This document shows positions 50,970 through 59,125 of a DNA stretch of 64,000 nt, in pieces. A program made the position numbers and the translations under genes. Every line of letters begins with the position of its first letter. Position 1 is the stretch's first letter. This stretch comes from Amycolatopsis anabasis (GTDB lineage Bacteria > Actinomycetota > Actinomycetes > Mycobacteriales > Pseudonocardiaceae): positions 154,370-218,369 of the forward strand of contig NZ_VTHK01000013.1 of NCBI RefSeq assembly GCF_009765355.1, read 5' to 3'. A model generated the notes under the pieces. The model had not been told where the DNA came from. It saw only the letters and a program-made list of their open reading frames with translations, and made no database searches.

Positions 50970-51661
50970 CGCTGTTGGACGCGTTCCTGTCGGCTCCGCC
51001 GGTGGTGACCCCGCAGCGCGCGGTCCCGGACGCGCTGCCCAAGGTGGCGTTCGGGATCGTCGGGATCTGCACGTTCGCCGTCTACCTCGCCGCGATCCGG
51101 CGCGGGTTCCTGGACAAACGCGCGCCGCTGCCGGTGTTCGCCGTCTGCGCGAACGTGTCCTGGGAAGTGACCTACGCGTTCATCTACCCGACCGAGCCGA
51201 TGATGCGGACCATCCTGTACTTCTGGATCCCGCTGAACCTGGTGCTGCTGTTCCAGGGGGTGCGCTACGGCCGCAAGGACTTCGGCCGGATGTCCGCGCC
51301 GCTGTACGGCTGGATGGTGGCGGGGTTCTTCCTGTTCGCCTTCACCTTCATGATCGCCGCGACCCGCGAGTTCGACGACCGCGCCGGGGTGTACACCACG
51401 GTCTTCGTCGTGGTGCTGATGGAATCGCTGTTCCTGGTGACCCTGTGGGTCCGCCGGAACACCGAGGGCCAGACGATGTACATCGCGCTGGGCAAGACGG
51501 TGGTCGACACCTCGGGCGCGGTCGCGCTGATCGCGTGGCACCCGGACCGGTGGCTGCTGCACCAGATGATCGCCGCCGAACTGATCCTGGACGCGGTCTA
51601 CCTCGTCGCGCTGTACCGGACGTTCAAGGCGGAAGGCAGGTCGCCATGGCGGAAGATCTGA
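50966..51661 (+). CDS. Pyr4/PaxB-like integral-membrane terpene cyclase
   Basis: A 231-residue protein with about seven membrane segments, the length and topology of fungal Pyr4/PaxB/AtmB-like cyclases and of bacterial DmtA1. The conserved acidic pair known from Pyr4 (essential Glu and Asp) has counterparts in ANVSWEVTYAFIYP (Glu67) and MIAAELILDAVYL (Asp209). These cyclases protonate an epoxide at the end of a prenyl chain. GTG start overlaps the prenyltransferase stop. Recognised by eye, so a profile search is the key test. The alternative is an unrelated multi-spanning protein. Confidence 0.72.
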   Translation: MTLLDAFLSAPPVVTPQRAVPDALPKVAFGIVGICTFAVYLAAIRRGFLDKRAPLPVFAVCANVSWEVTYAFIYPTEPMMRTILYFWIPLNLVLLFQGVRYGRKDFGRMSAPLYGWMVAGFFLFAFTFMIAATREFDDRAGVYTTVFVVVLMESLFLVTLWVRRNTEGQTMYIALGKTVVDTSGAVALIAWHPDRWLLHQMIAAELILDAVYLVALYRTFKAEGRSPWRKI

Positions 51662-53082
51662 AGCGCGGACGCGCGGTCGTCCTCGGCGCGGGGATCGCGG
51701 GCCTGCTCGCCGCCGCGGTGCTCGCCGAGAACCTCGGCCCGGTGACCCTCGTCGAGCGCGACCGGTTCGACGAGGATTCCGCGCCCCGCAAGGGAACCCC
51801 GCAGGCGCGGCATGCGCACCTGCTGCTCGGCAGCGGCGCGCGGGCGGTCGAGGAACTGCTGCCGGGCACACTTGACACGCTGACCACCGGCGGCGCGCAC
51901 AACATCGGCATGCCCGAGCAGATCCTCACCTTGACCCCGCAGGGCTGGATGCCGCGGTTCGCGCAGGTCCAGTTCCTGATCGGCTGCAGCCGGCCGTTCC
52001 TGGAGAGCACCCTGCGCGAACGGGTGCTGCGCGACGAGCGGATCACGCTGGTCGGCGGCGTCGACGCCACCGGGCTGGCCGGCGAGGCGTCCCAGGTCCG
52101 CGGCGCGCTCGTGCGCGACCGGGCGACCGGGGATTCCGCGGTGCTCGAGGCGGAGTTCGTGGTGGACGCGACCGGCGCGAGTTCGAACGCGCCGCGGTGG
52201 CTGGCCGGGCTCGGCCTGGCGAGCGTCGACGAGGACGTCGTGGACGGCGGAGTCGGTTACGCCACCCGGCTCTACCGACCGCATCCGTCGCTGCGGCGGG
52301 ACTTTCCCGCGATCTGCATCCAGCCGGACCCGGACGGCGACGGGCGCGCCGGGGTGCTGCTGCCGATCGAGGGCGACCGGTGGATCGTCAGCATCGCCGG
52401 TATGCGGGGCGGGCATCCACCGACCGACGAGGCCGGTTACGTGGAATTCGCCGGAAAACTCCGGCATCCGCTGATCGGCGAGCTCATCGCGTCGGCCGAA
52501 CCGCTGGGCGGCGTGCGCGGTTTCCGCACCCCGCCGAACCGCCGCCGGCATTTCGAACGGCCGCACCACTGGCCCGAGGGGTTCGTCGTGCTCGGCGACG
52601 CGGTCTGCACGTTCAACCCGCTCTACGGGCACGGAATGTCGATCGCCGCCCTGCAGGCGCTCGCGCTGCGGGACACCCTGCGCGCGCACGGCTTCCGCGC
52701 CGGACTCGCCCGCAAGGTCCAACGCGCGGCGGCCCGCGCGGTCGAGGACGCGTGGACCCTGGCTTCCGGGCAGGACAGCCGCTTCGAGCAGACCACCGGC
52801 CCCAAACCGAGCCTGCTGGACAAGATCAACTCCCGGTACGCCGAACAGGTCGGCAAGGCGGCCGCGGTCCGGCCCGCGGTGACCGCCGCGCTACTTGACG
52901 CCTACACCCTGAACGCGCCACTGTCGAGCCTGCTCCGGCCGAAGACCGCGTTCGCCGTCATGCTCCGCCCGCGGCGCCGGCCGGACAGCACGCCTCCGCT
53001 CACCCGGCCGGAGGTGGCTTCGCTGCGGCTGGCTTCACCGCGGGCCCGCGGCGCCGACCCTGGGAGGAAGCCCGATGCGTAG
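51646..53082 (+). CDS. FAD-dependent monooxygenase, candidate epoxidase
   Basis: A 478-residue flavoprotein. N-terminal FAD motif GAGIAGLLAAAVLAE (about residues 14-28), the APRKGTPQARHAHLLLGSGAR loop of squalene-epoxidase-like and polyprenyl-phenol-hydroxylase-like enzymes, and the second FAD motif GDAVCTFNPLYGHGMS. In fungal meroterpenoid clusters the third member of the trio is such an FAD epoxidase. Overlaps the cyclase gene by 16 nt. Confidence 0.83.
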   Translation: MAEDLKRGRAVVLGAGIAGLLAAAVLAENLGPVTLVERDRFDEDSAPRKGTPQARHAHLLLGSGARAVEELLPGTLDTLTTGGAHNIGMPEQILTLTPQGWMPRFAQVQFLIGCSRPFLESTLRERVLRDERITLVGGVDATGLAGEASQVRGALVRDRATGDSAVLEAEFVVDATGASSNAPRWLAGLGLASVDEDVVDGGVGYATRLYRPHPSLRRDFPAICIQPDPDGDGRAGVLLPIEGDRWIVSIAGMRGGHPPTDEAGYVEFAGKLRHPLIGELIASAEPLGGVRGFRTPPNRRRHFERPHHWPEGFVVLGDAVCTFNPLYGHGMSIAALQALALRDTLRAHGFRAGLARKVQRAAARAVEDAWTLASGQDSRFEQTTGPKPSLLDKINSRYAEQVGKAAAVRPAVTAALLDAYTLNAPLSSLLRPKTAFAVMLRPRRRPDSTPPLTRPEVASLRLASPRARGADPGRKPDA

Positions 53083-54658
53083 AGCGATCGGCGGTCTGCT
53101 GGCCCTCGCACTGGTCGCCACGGCCTGCGGCGGGGGCACGACCTCGGGCGGCGGCGACCAGCCGCGGCCGGGCGGGGTGCTCACGTTCGCCACCGACGCC
53201 GATCCGTCCTGCATCGACCCGCACCAGTCGCCGACCGCGGCCTCGCAGCTGATCACCCGGGGCGTGGTGGACTCACTGGTCGCACAGGACCCGAAGTCGC
53301 TGGAGATCAAACCGTGGCTGGCCGAGTCGTGGACGGTCTCCCCGGACGCCACCAGCTTCACCTTCCGGCTCCGCGACGGCGTGACCTTCAGCGACGGCGC
53401 CAAGTTCGACGCGGCGGCGGTCAGGGCGAACTTCGACCGGATCGTCGACCCGGCGACGAAATCCTTGCTGGCGGCCAGTTTCCTCACCGGTTACGCGGGC
53501 ACGACCGTGGTGGATCCGCGCACGGTGACAGTCGCGTTCAAGCAGCCGAACGCCGCGTTCCTGCAGGCGGCGAGCACCGCGTTCCTGGGCATGGAGTCGC
53601 CCGCGACCTTCGTCTCGGGCCAGCAGGCGCTGTGCCAGAAGGTGGTGGGCAGCGGGCCGTTCACGGTCGGCGAGTACGTGCGCCAGCAGAAGATCGAACT
53701 GGCCAAACGCCCGGACTACGCCTGGGCCCCCGCGACGCACAAGCACTCCGGCGCCGCCTACCTGGACAAGGTGGCCATCACGGTCGTCCCGGAGAACGGC
53801 GTGCGGCTGGGCAGCCTGCGCACCGGCCAGGTCGACGCGGTGGCGAACGTCCCGCCGCGGGAGGCGGATTCGCTCACCGGCGATTTCCAGTTGCTCACCA
53901 AGGAACAGCCCGGACTCGCGTACCTGCTGGTGCTCAACGCCCGCAAGGCGCCGTGGACCGAGGCGCCGATGCGGCAGGCGTTCGCGAAGTCGGTCGACAC
54001 CGAGCAGATCGTTTCCACGGTGTACCAGGGCAAGTACCCCCGGGCGCACAGCGTGCTCACCCCGTCGACGCCCGGGTTCGTCGACATCCTGGGGAAGAGC
54101 CAGGCCGACCGCGCGGCGGCGGAGCGGTTGTTCGAGCAGGCGGGCTGGGTGAAGGGCCCGGACGGGGTGCGGGTCAAGGACGGCAAACCGCTGACCGTGG
54201 AGTGGACCTACATCTCGCCCGCGCGCGAGCAGCGGGACGTGCTCGCCCAGCTCGTGCAGCAGCAGCTCAAGGAGGTCGGCGTCGGAGTCAGGCTGAACCC
54301 GCTGCCGATCGGGGACGTCGTCGGCAGGCAGGCGAAGGGCGAGAACGAGCTCAGCGACATCAGCTTCATCCGCGCGGACGGCGACGTGCTGCGCACCACG
54401 TTGTACTCGACGCAGGGCGGCGTCACCGCGTCCGCCGATCCGGAGATGCCCGGCCTGCTGGCCACCGCGACCACCACGACCGATCCCGCCCGGCGCGCGG
54501 CGACCTACGAGCAGGCGCAGCGCCGGATCGTCGACCAGGCCACCGCGATCCCGGTGTACAACCCGACCTACCTGCTCGGCGCGGGCAAGGCCGCGCACGA
54601 TCTGGCGTTCGACCCGCAAGGGCTGCCTGCCTTCTACGACGCGTGGGTGGCTCGCTGA
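53075..54658 (+). CDS. ABC transporter substrate-binding lipoprotein, family 5
   Basis: A 527-residue DppA/OppA-type binding protein. The lipoprotein signal LLALALVATACGG has a lipobox ATAC near residue 18, and GVLTFATDADPSCIDPHQ begins the binding domain. Family-5 proteins bind oligopeptides, nickel, sugars or glycoside-like ligands. ATG overlaps the FAD gene by 8 nt. First gene of a complete importer inside the biosynthetic operon. Confidence 0.9.
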   Translation: MRRAIGGLLALALVATACGGGTTSGGGDQPRPGGVLTFATDADPSCIDPHQSPTAASQLITRGVVDSLVAQDPKSLEIKPWLAESWTVSPDATSFTFRLRDGVTFSDGAKFDAAAVRANFDRIVDPATKSLLAASFLTGYAGTTVVDPRTVTVAFKQPNAAFLQAASTAFLGMESPATFVSGQQALCQKVVGSGPFTVGEYVRQQKIELAKRPDYAWAPATHKHSGAAYLDKVAITVVPENGVRLGSLRTGQVDAVANVPPREADSLTGDFQLLTKEQPGLAYLLVLNARKAPWTEAPMRQAFAKSVDTEQIVSTVYQGKYPRAHSVLTPSTPGFVDILGKSQADRAAAERLFEQAGWVKGPDGVRVKDGKPLTVEWTYISPAREQRDVLAQLVQQQLKEVGVGVRLNPLPIGDVVGRQAKGENELSDISFIRADGDVLRTTLYSTQGGVTASADPEMPGLLATATTTTDPARRAATYEQAQRRIVDQATAIPVYNPTYLLGAGKAAHDLAFDPQGLPAFYDAWVAR

Positions 54659-54660
54659 CG

Positions 54661-55620
54661 GTGACCGGACGGGGGCGCGGCGAGCTGGGCGGGTTCATCC
54701 TGCGGCGGCTCGTCGCCGTCCTCCCGGTGCTGCTGGCGGCGCTCACGCTGTCGTTCCTCATGCTCCACCTGGTGCCCGGCGATCCGGTCCAGACCATGCT
54801 GAGCGCGGGCGGGCCGCCGACGCCGGAGCAGGAACGGGCGCTGCGCCACGAACTCGGCCTGGACCAGCCGATCCTGACCCAGTACTTCGGTTTCCTCGCG
54901 GACGCGGTGCGCGGCGACTTCGGCCGCTCGGTCAACACCGGCGCGCCGGTCGCGGACCTGATCGGCGAGGCCGCGCCGGGCAGCACCGCGCTCGCGGTCA
55001 CCGCGCTCGCGCTGGGCCTGCTGCTCGGCGCGGGCGGCGCGATGCTCGCCGGGATCACCCGCTGGCGTCCACTTCGGACAGTGCTGAACGCGCTGCCGGT
55101 GCTGGGGATGTCGATGCCCGCCTACTGGGTGGCGATCCTGATGATCCAGATCTTCTCGTTCCAGCTGGGCTGGTTCCCGGCGACCGGGCAGGACGGGTTC
55201 GCCTCGCTGGTGCTGCCCGCGGCCACCATGGCGCTGCCCGCGGCCGGGGTGATCGCGCAGGTGCTCGGCACCGGATTGCGGGCGGCGGGCGCGGAAGCCT
55301 ACGTGCTCACCGCGCGGGCGAAGGGCGCGGGGCCGTGGCGCGTGCAGTTCCGGCACACCCTGCGCAACGCGAGCCTGCCGACGATCACCGTGGTCGGCAC
55401 GACGGTCGGGAACCTGCTCGCGGCCGCGGTGGTGTCCGAGACGGTCTTCGGGCGGCAAGGGCTCGGGCGGCTGACGGTCACCGCGATCACCACCCACGAC
55501 TTTCCGGTGCTGCAGGGCATGGTGGCACTGCTCGGGGTGCTCTACGTCGTGGTCAACCTCGTGGTGGACGTGCTGTACGCGTACGTCGATCCGCGGGTGA
55601 CCGCCGGGCGGAGGGCGTAG
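54661..55620 (+). CDS. ABC permease, DppB-type
   Basis: A 319-residue permease with about six membrane segments, N-terminal RRLVAVLPVLLAALTLSFLMLHLVPGDP typical of DppB and the EAA-like loop ARAKGAGPWRVQFRHTLRNA. GTG start two bases after the preceding stop. Forms the channel with the next permease. Confidence 0.91.
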   Translation: MTGRGRGELGGFILRRLVAVLPVLLAALTLSFLMLHLVPGDPVQTMLSAGGPPTPEQERALRHELGLDQPILTQYFGFLADAVRGDFGRSVNTGAPVADLIGEAAPGSTALAVTALALGLLLGAGGAMLAGITRWRPLRTVLNALPVLGMSMPAYWVAILMIQIFSFQLGWFPATGQDGFASLVLPAATMALPAAGVIAQVLGTGLRAAGAEAYVLTARAKGAGPWRVQFRHTLRNASLPTITVVGTTVGNLLAAAVVSETVFGRQGLGRLTVTAITTHDFPVLQGMVALLGVLYVVVNLVVDVLYAYVDPRVTAGRRA

Positions 55621-56493
55621 ATGGTCTTCGAGACGTCCGAACAGCTCGCACCGCCCCCGTCCACCCGGACCCGGCACGCGCTGCGGCGCCTCGCGCGCAG
55701 CCCGGCGGCGATCGTCGCGACGCTCACCCTGCTGGTGATGCTGGCGTTCATGCTGGTCCCGGATCTGGTGGCGGGCCAGGACCCGGAGGCGGTCAGCCCG
55801 GCGAGCCTGCTGCGGCCGCCGAGCTGGGAGCACCTGTTCGGCACCGATCAGCTCGGCCGGGACCTGTTCAGCCGGGTGGTGCACAGCGCGCGGCCCGCGC
55901 TGCTGGTCGCGCTCGCCGCGACCGGGTTCGCGGTGCTCGCCGGTTCGCTGATCGGCCTGCTCGCCGGGTTCCTCGGCGGCTGGGTGGACGCGGTGCTGAT
56001 GCGGGTGGTCGACGTCCTGCTCGCGTTCCCCGCGTTGCTGCTGGCGCTGGCCGTGGTGGCGGTGCTGGGCAGTTCGGCGGTGAACGTGGCGATCGCGGTC
56101 GGGGTGTCCAACCTGGCCACGTTCTCCCGGGTGGTGCGCGCGCAGGTGCTGCACGTCCGGACCCGGCCGTACGTGGCCGCGGCGAGGCTGTCCGGGGTGC
56201 GGGCGCCGCTGGTGGTGCTGCGGCACGTGATCCCGAACGCGGCGGGCCCGGTGGTGCTGCTCGGCCTGCTCGGGCTCGGCGTGGCGATGCTCGCGTCCTC
56301 GTCGCTCAGTTTCCTCGGCTTCGGCCCCAGGCCACCGGAAACCGACTGGGGAACGCTGGCCGCGGCCGGGCGGGACTACCTCGGCTCGGCGTGGTGGCTG
56401 ACCACGTTCCCCAGCCTGGTGGTGGTCGCGACCGTGCTCGCGGCGACCACGTTCGGCCGGGTTTTCCAGCAGCAGCAAGGGGAAGGCCGGTGA
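55621..56493 (+). CDS. ABC permease, DppC-type
   Basis: A 290-residue permease of the OppC/DppC type: LFGTDQLGRDLFSRVVHSAR is the family hallmark after the first helix, and VAAARLSGVRAPLVVLRHVIPNA is the cytoplasmic loop. Its start directly follows the stop of the first permease, and it ends in a GTGA overlap with the ATPase gene. Confidence 0.92.
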   Translation: MVFETSEQLAPPPSTRTRHALRRLARSPAAIVATLTLLVMLAFMLVPDLVAGQDPEAVSPASLLRPPSWEHLFGTDQLGRDLFSRVVHSARPALLVALAATGFAVLAGSLIGLLAGFLGGWVDAVLMRVVDVLLAFPALLLALAVVAVLGSSAVNVAIAVGVSNLATFSRVVRAQVLHVRTRPYVAAARLSGVRAPLVVLRHVIPNAAGPVVLLGLLGLGVAMLASSSLSFLGFGPRPPETDWGTLAAAGRDYLGSAWWLTTFPSLVVVATVLAATTFGRVFQQQQGEGR

Positions 56494-58112
56494 CACCGCT
56501 GCTGTCGGTCCGCGATCTGCGGGTTTCCTACTACGGCCCGGCCGCGCCGGTGGCCGCGCTCGACGGCGCCGAGCTGACCGTCCACAGTGGGCAGACGGTG
56601 GCGATCGTCGGCGAGTCCGGCTCCGGGAAGAGCACCCTCGCGCTTTCCCTGCTCGGTCTGCTGCCCCCGGCGGCGCGCACGCTCGGCGGCGAGATCCGGC
56701 TCAAGGGCCGGGACCTGCTCGTCCTCGGTGATCAGGCGATGCGCGCGATCCGCGGCCGGGAGATCGCGTTCATCCCGCAGGACCCCGGGGTTTCGCTGAA
56801 CCCGGTGGTCCCGATCGGTGTGCAGGTGGCCGAAACGCTGCGCATCCACGGGCTCGCCGACCGCGCCGGCGCGCGTGCGGCCGCGGCCGAACTGCTGACC
56901 ACCGCGGGCCTGCCCGCCGCGCGGGCGAAGAGCTACCCGCACGAACTGTCCGGCGGGATGCGCCAGCGCGTGCTGATCGCGATCGCGCTGGCCGGGCGGC
57001 CGAAGGTGATCGTGGCCGACGAGCCGACCAGCGCGCTGGACGTCACCGTGCAAGCGCAGATCCTGGACCACCTCGGCGAACTCGCCGCGGAAGCGGGCAC
57101 CGCGGTCGTGCTGATCACGCACGACCTCGGCATCGCGGCCGAACGCGCCGAACACGTGGTGGTGATGTACCGGGGCCGGACCGTGGAATCCGGTTCGGCC
57201 GAGCGCCTGCTGGCGCACCCGCGGCATTCGCACACCCGCCTGCTGGTCGAAGCCGCGCCGAGCCTGAACTCGGCTCGGCTGACGGCCGACGTGCCACCGG
57301 TCGCCACGCCGGGGCAACCGCTGCTGGCGGTCCACGGCCTGACCAAGACGTTCCCCGGGTCCGGCTGGCGGGCGCACCGCCACCGCACGACCGCCGTGGA
57401 CGGTGTCGACTTCACCGTGGACCGCGGCGAAACCCTGGCCCTGGTGGGCGAATCCGGGGCGGGCAAATCGACCGTGGCCCGGCTGCTGGTGCGGCTGGAG
57501 GAACCCACCGCCGGGCGGATCACCTTCGACGGCGCCGAGGTCACCGCGTTGCGGGGCGCGGGCCTGCGCCGGTTCCATCGGCGGGTGCAACTGGTCTTCC
57601 AGGACCCGTTCGCCTGCCTGGACCCGCGGTTCACCGTCGCCGAACTGCTCGACGAACCGTTGCGCGGCTTCGGTCTCGGCGACCGGGCCACCCGGCGTGC
57701 GCGCGTGCGCGAGGTCGCCGAACAGGTCGCGCTGTCCCCGGCGCTGCTCGGCCGCCGGCCCGGCGAGCTCTCCGGCGGCCAGTGCCAGCGGGTCGCCATC
57801 GCGCGAGCCATCGCGGTGCGCCCGGACCTGCTGGTGTGCGACGAACCAGCGTCCTCTTTGGACGTTTCGGTGCAGGCGCAGCTGCTGCGGCTGCTCGTGC
57901 GCCTGCAGGCGGAACTGGGGTTGAGCTACGTCTTCATCGCGCACGACCTCGCGGTGGTGCGCCAGATCGCCGACCGGGTGGCCGTGCTGCGCGCCGGACG
58001 TATCGTCGAGCTGGGGCCGGCGGACGAGGTGCTCGTCGCCCCGGCCGATCCCTGCACCCGGGAACTCATGTCCGCAGTGCCTCGCATTCGATCACGGGAG
58101 GAAAGCAGATGA
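56490..58112 (+). CDS. Dual ABC ATPase (DppD-DppF fusion)
   Basis: A 540-residue fusion of two ATP-binding modules. Module 1: Walker A GESGSGKST, signature LSGGM, Walker B VIVADEPTSALD. Module 2: Walker A GESGAGKST, signature LSGGQCQRVAIARA, Walker B LLVCDEPASSLD. Both look catalytically complete, so a single polypeptide replaces the usual DppD and DppF. GTG start. Confidence 0.93.
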   Translation: MTPLLSVRDLRVSYYGPAAPVAALDGAELTVHSGQTVAIVGESGSGKSTLALSLLGLLPPAARTLGGEIRLKGRDLLVLGDQAMRAIRGREIAFIPQDPGVSLNPVVPIGVQVAETLRIHGLADRAGARAAAAELLTTAGLPAARAKSYPHELSGGMRQRVLIAIALAGRPKVIVADEPTSALDVTVQAQILDHLGELAAEAGTAVVLITHDLGIAAERAEHVVVMYRGRTVESGSAERLLAHPRHSHTRLLVEAAPSLNSARLTADVPPVATPGQPLLAVHGLTKTFPGSGWRAHRHRTTAVDGVDFTVDRGETLALVGESGAGKSTVARLLVRLEEPTAGRITFDGAEVTALRGAGLRRFHRRVQLVFQDPFACLDPRFTVAELLDEPLRGFGLGDRATRRARVREVAEQVALSPALLGRRPGELSGGQCQRVAIARAIAVRPDLLVCDEPASSLDVSVQAQLLRLLVRLQAELGLSYVFIAHDLAVVRQIADRVAVLRAGRIVELGPADEVLVAPADPCTRELMSAVPRIRSREESR

Positions 58113-59083
58113 GCATCACCCCGCGGGCCGCCGAACCGGTGGACATCGACAAGTACGGGCCGTACGGCCGGCCGCCGAGCAAACCGCCCGCGGAAGCCCG
58201 GAAGCAGACCCGGCCGGGGCCGGCCTTTCCCAACCGGATCGGCACTTCGGAGTACCCGGCGGAACCGGGCCGCTACCACCTCTACGCGGGCCACCCGTGC
58301 CCGTTCTCCCAGCGCGTGATGATCGTCCGCGCGCTGAAGGGGCTCGAAGAAGTGCTCTCGGTGTCCATTTTGGACCCGATGCGGGACAGCCGCGGCTGGG
58401 CGCTGCGCGAAGGCGAGGGGCACGGCCTGGACGAGGTGAACGGTTTCGCGTTCCTGAGCGAGGCGTACCGGGCTTCGGGCTTCGAGGGCCACTACTCGAC
58501 CCCGGTGTTCTGGGACCGCACGGCGAACCGCATCGCCAGCAACGACTTCCAGCACCTCGACACCGACGTGGCCACCGCGTTCGACGCATGGGCCACCCGC
58601 GAGATCGACCTCTACCCGGAGAACCTGCGCGGCGAGATCGACGAACTCAACGAGTTCCTCTACGAGAAAGTCCACAACGGACCCTACAAATGCGGTTTCG
58701 CGCCGACCCAGGAGTTCTACGACACCGAGGTCCGTTCGCTGTTCGCCGCCCTGGACGAACTGGACGCCCGCCTGGCCGATCGCCGCTACCTGTTCGGCGA
58801 CCGGATCACCTTGTCCGACATCCGGCTCTGGGTGACCCTGGTCCGCTTCGACGCGGTCTACGTCACCCATTTCAAGGCGAACCTGCGGCGCATCGCCGAC
58901 TACCCGAACCTCTGGCCGTACGCCCGCGACCTCTACCAGATCGACGCGTTCCGCGACACCACGAACTTCGACCACATCAAGCGCCACTACTTCGGCACCC
59001 ACACCTGGATCAACCCGTCGCGGATCGTCCCCGTGGGCCCCGACCTCGACTGGGAAGCCCCGCACGGACGCGAAACCAAGTGA
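58109..59083 (+). CDS. Glutathionyl-hydroquinone-reductase-like GST
   Basis: A 324-residue xi-class GST/YqjG-PcpF-like protein. The active-site cysteine is Cys64 in GHPCPFSQR, where the family normally has CPWAHR. Such enzymes reduce glutathionyl-hydroquinones. The host should make mycothiol rather than glutathione, so it may act on mycothiol or other thiol adducts of a quinone made by this pathway. Last gene of the 16-gene operon, ATGA overlap with the ATPase. Confidence 0.83.
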   Translation: MSITPRAAEPVDIDKYGPYGRPPSKPPAEARKQTRPGPAFPNRIGTSEYPAEPGRYHLYAGHPCPFSQRVMIVRALKGLEEVLSVSILDPMRDSRGWALREGEGHGLDEVNGFAFLSEAYRASGFEGHYSTPVFWDRTANRIASNDFQHLDTDVATAFDAWATREIDLYPENLRGEIDELNEFLYEKVHNGPYKCGFAPTQEFYDTEVRSLFAALDELDARLADRRYLFGDRITLSDIRLWVTLVRFDAVYVTHFKANLRRIADYPNLWPYARDLYQIDAFRDTTNFDHIKRHYFGTHTWINPSRIVPVGPDLDWEAPHGRETK

Positions 59084-59086
59084 CCG

Positions 59087-59121
59087 CTCGCGTGCCCGGG
59101 TTCCGCACCCGGGCACGCGAG
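59087..59121. terminator. Perfect 15-bp hairpin after the operon
   Basis: CTCGCGTGCCCGGGT-tccgc-ACCCGGGCACGCGAG lies between the stop of the GST-like gene and the stop of the convergent P450. Very stable, no T-run, a bidirectional terminator marking the right end of the operon. Confidence 0.75.
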
Positions 59122-59125
59122 TTCG

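Noticed and set aside
56490..58112. Two separate ATPase genes
   Set aside because: The reading frame is continuous through both nucleotide-binding modules without a stop or start between them, so it is one fused protein.
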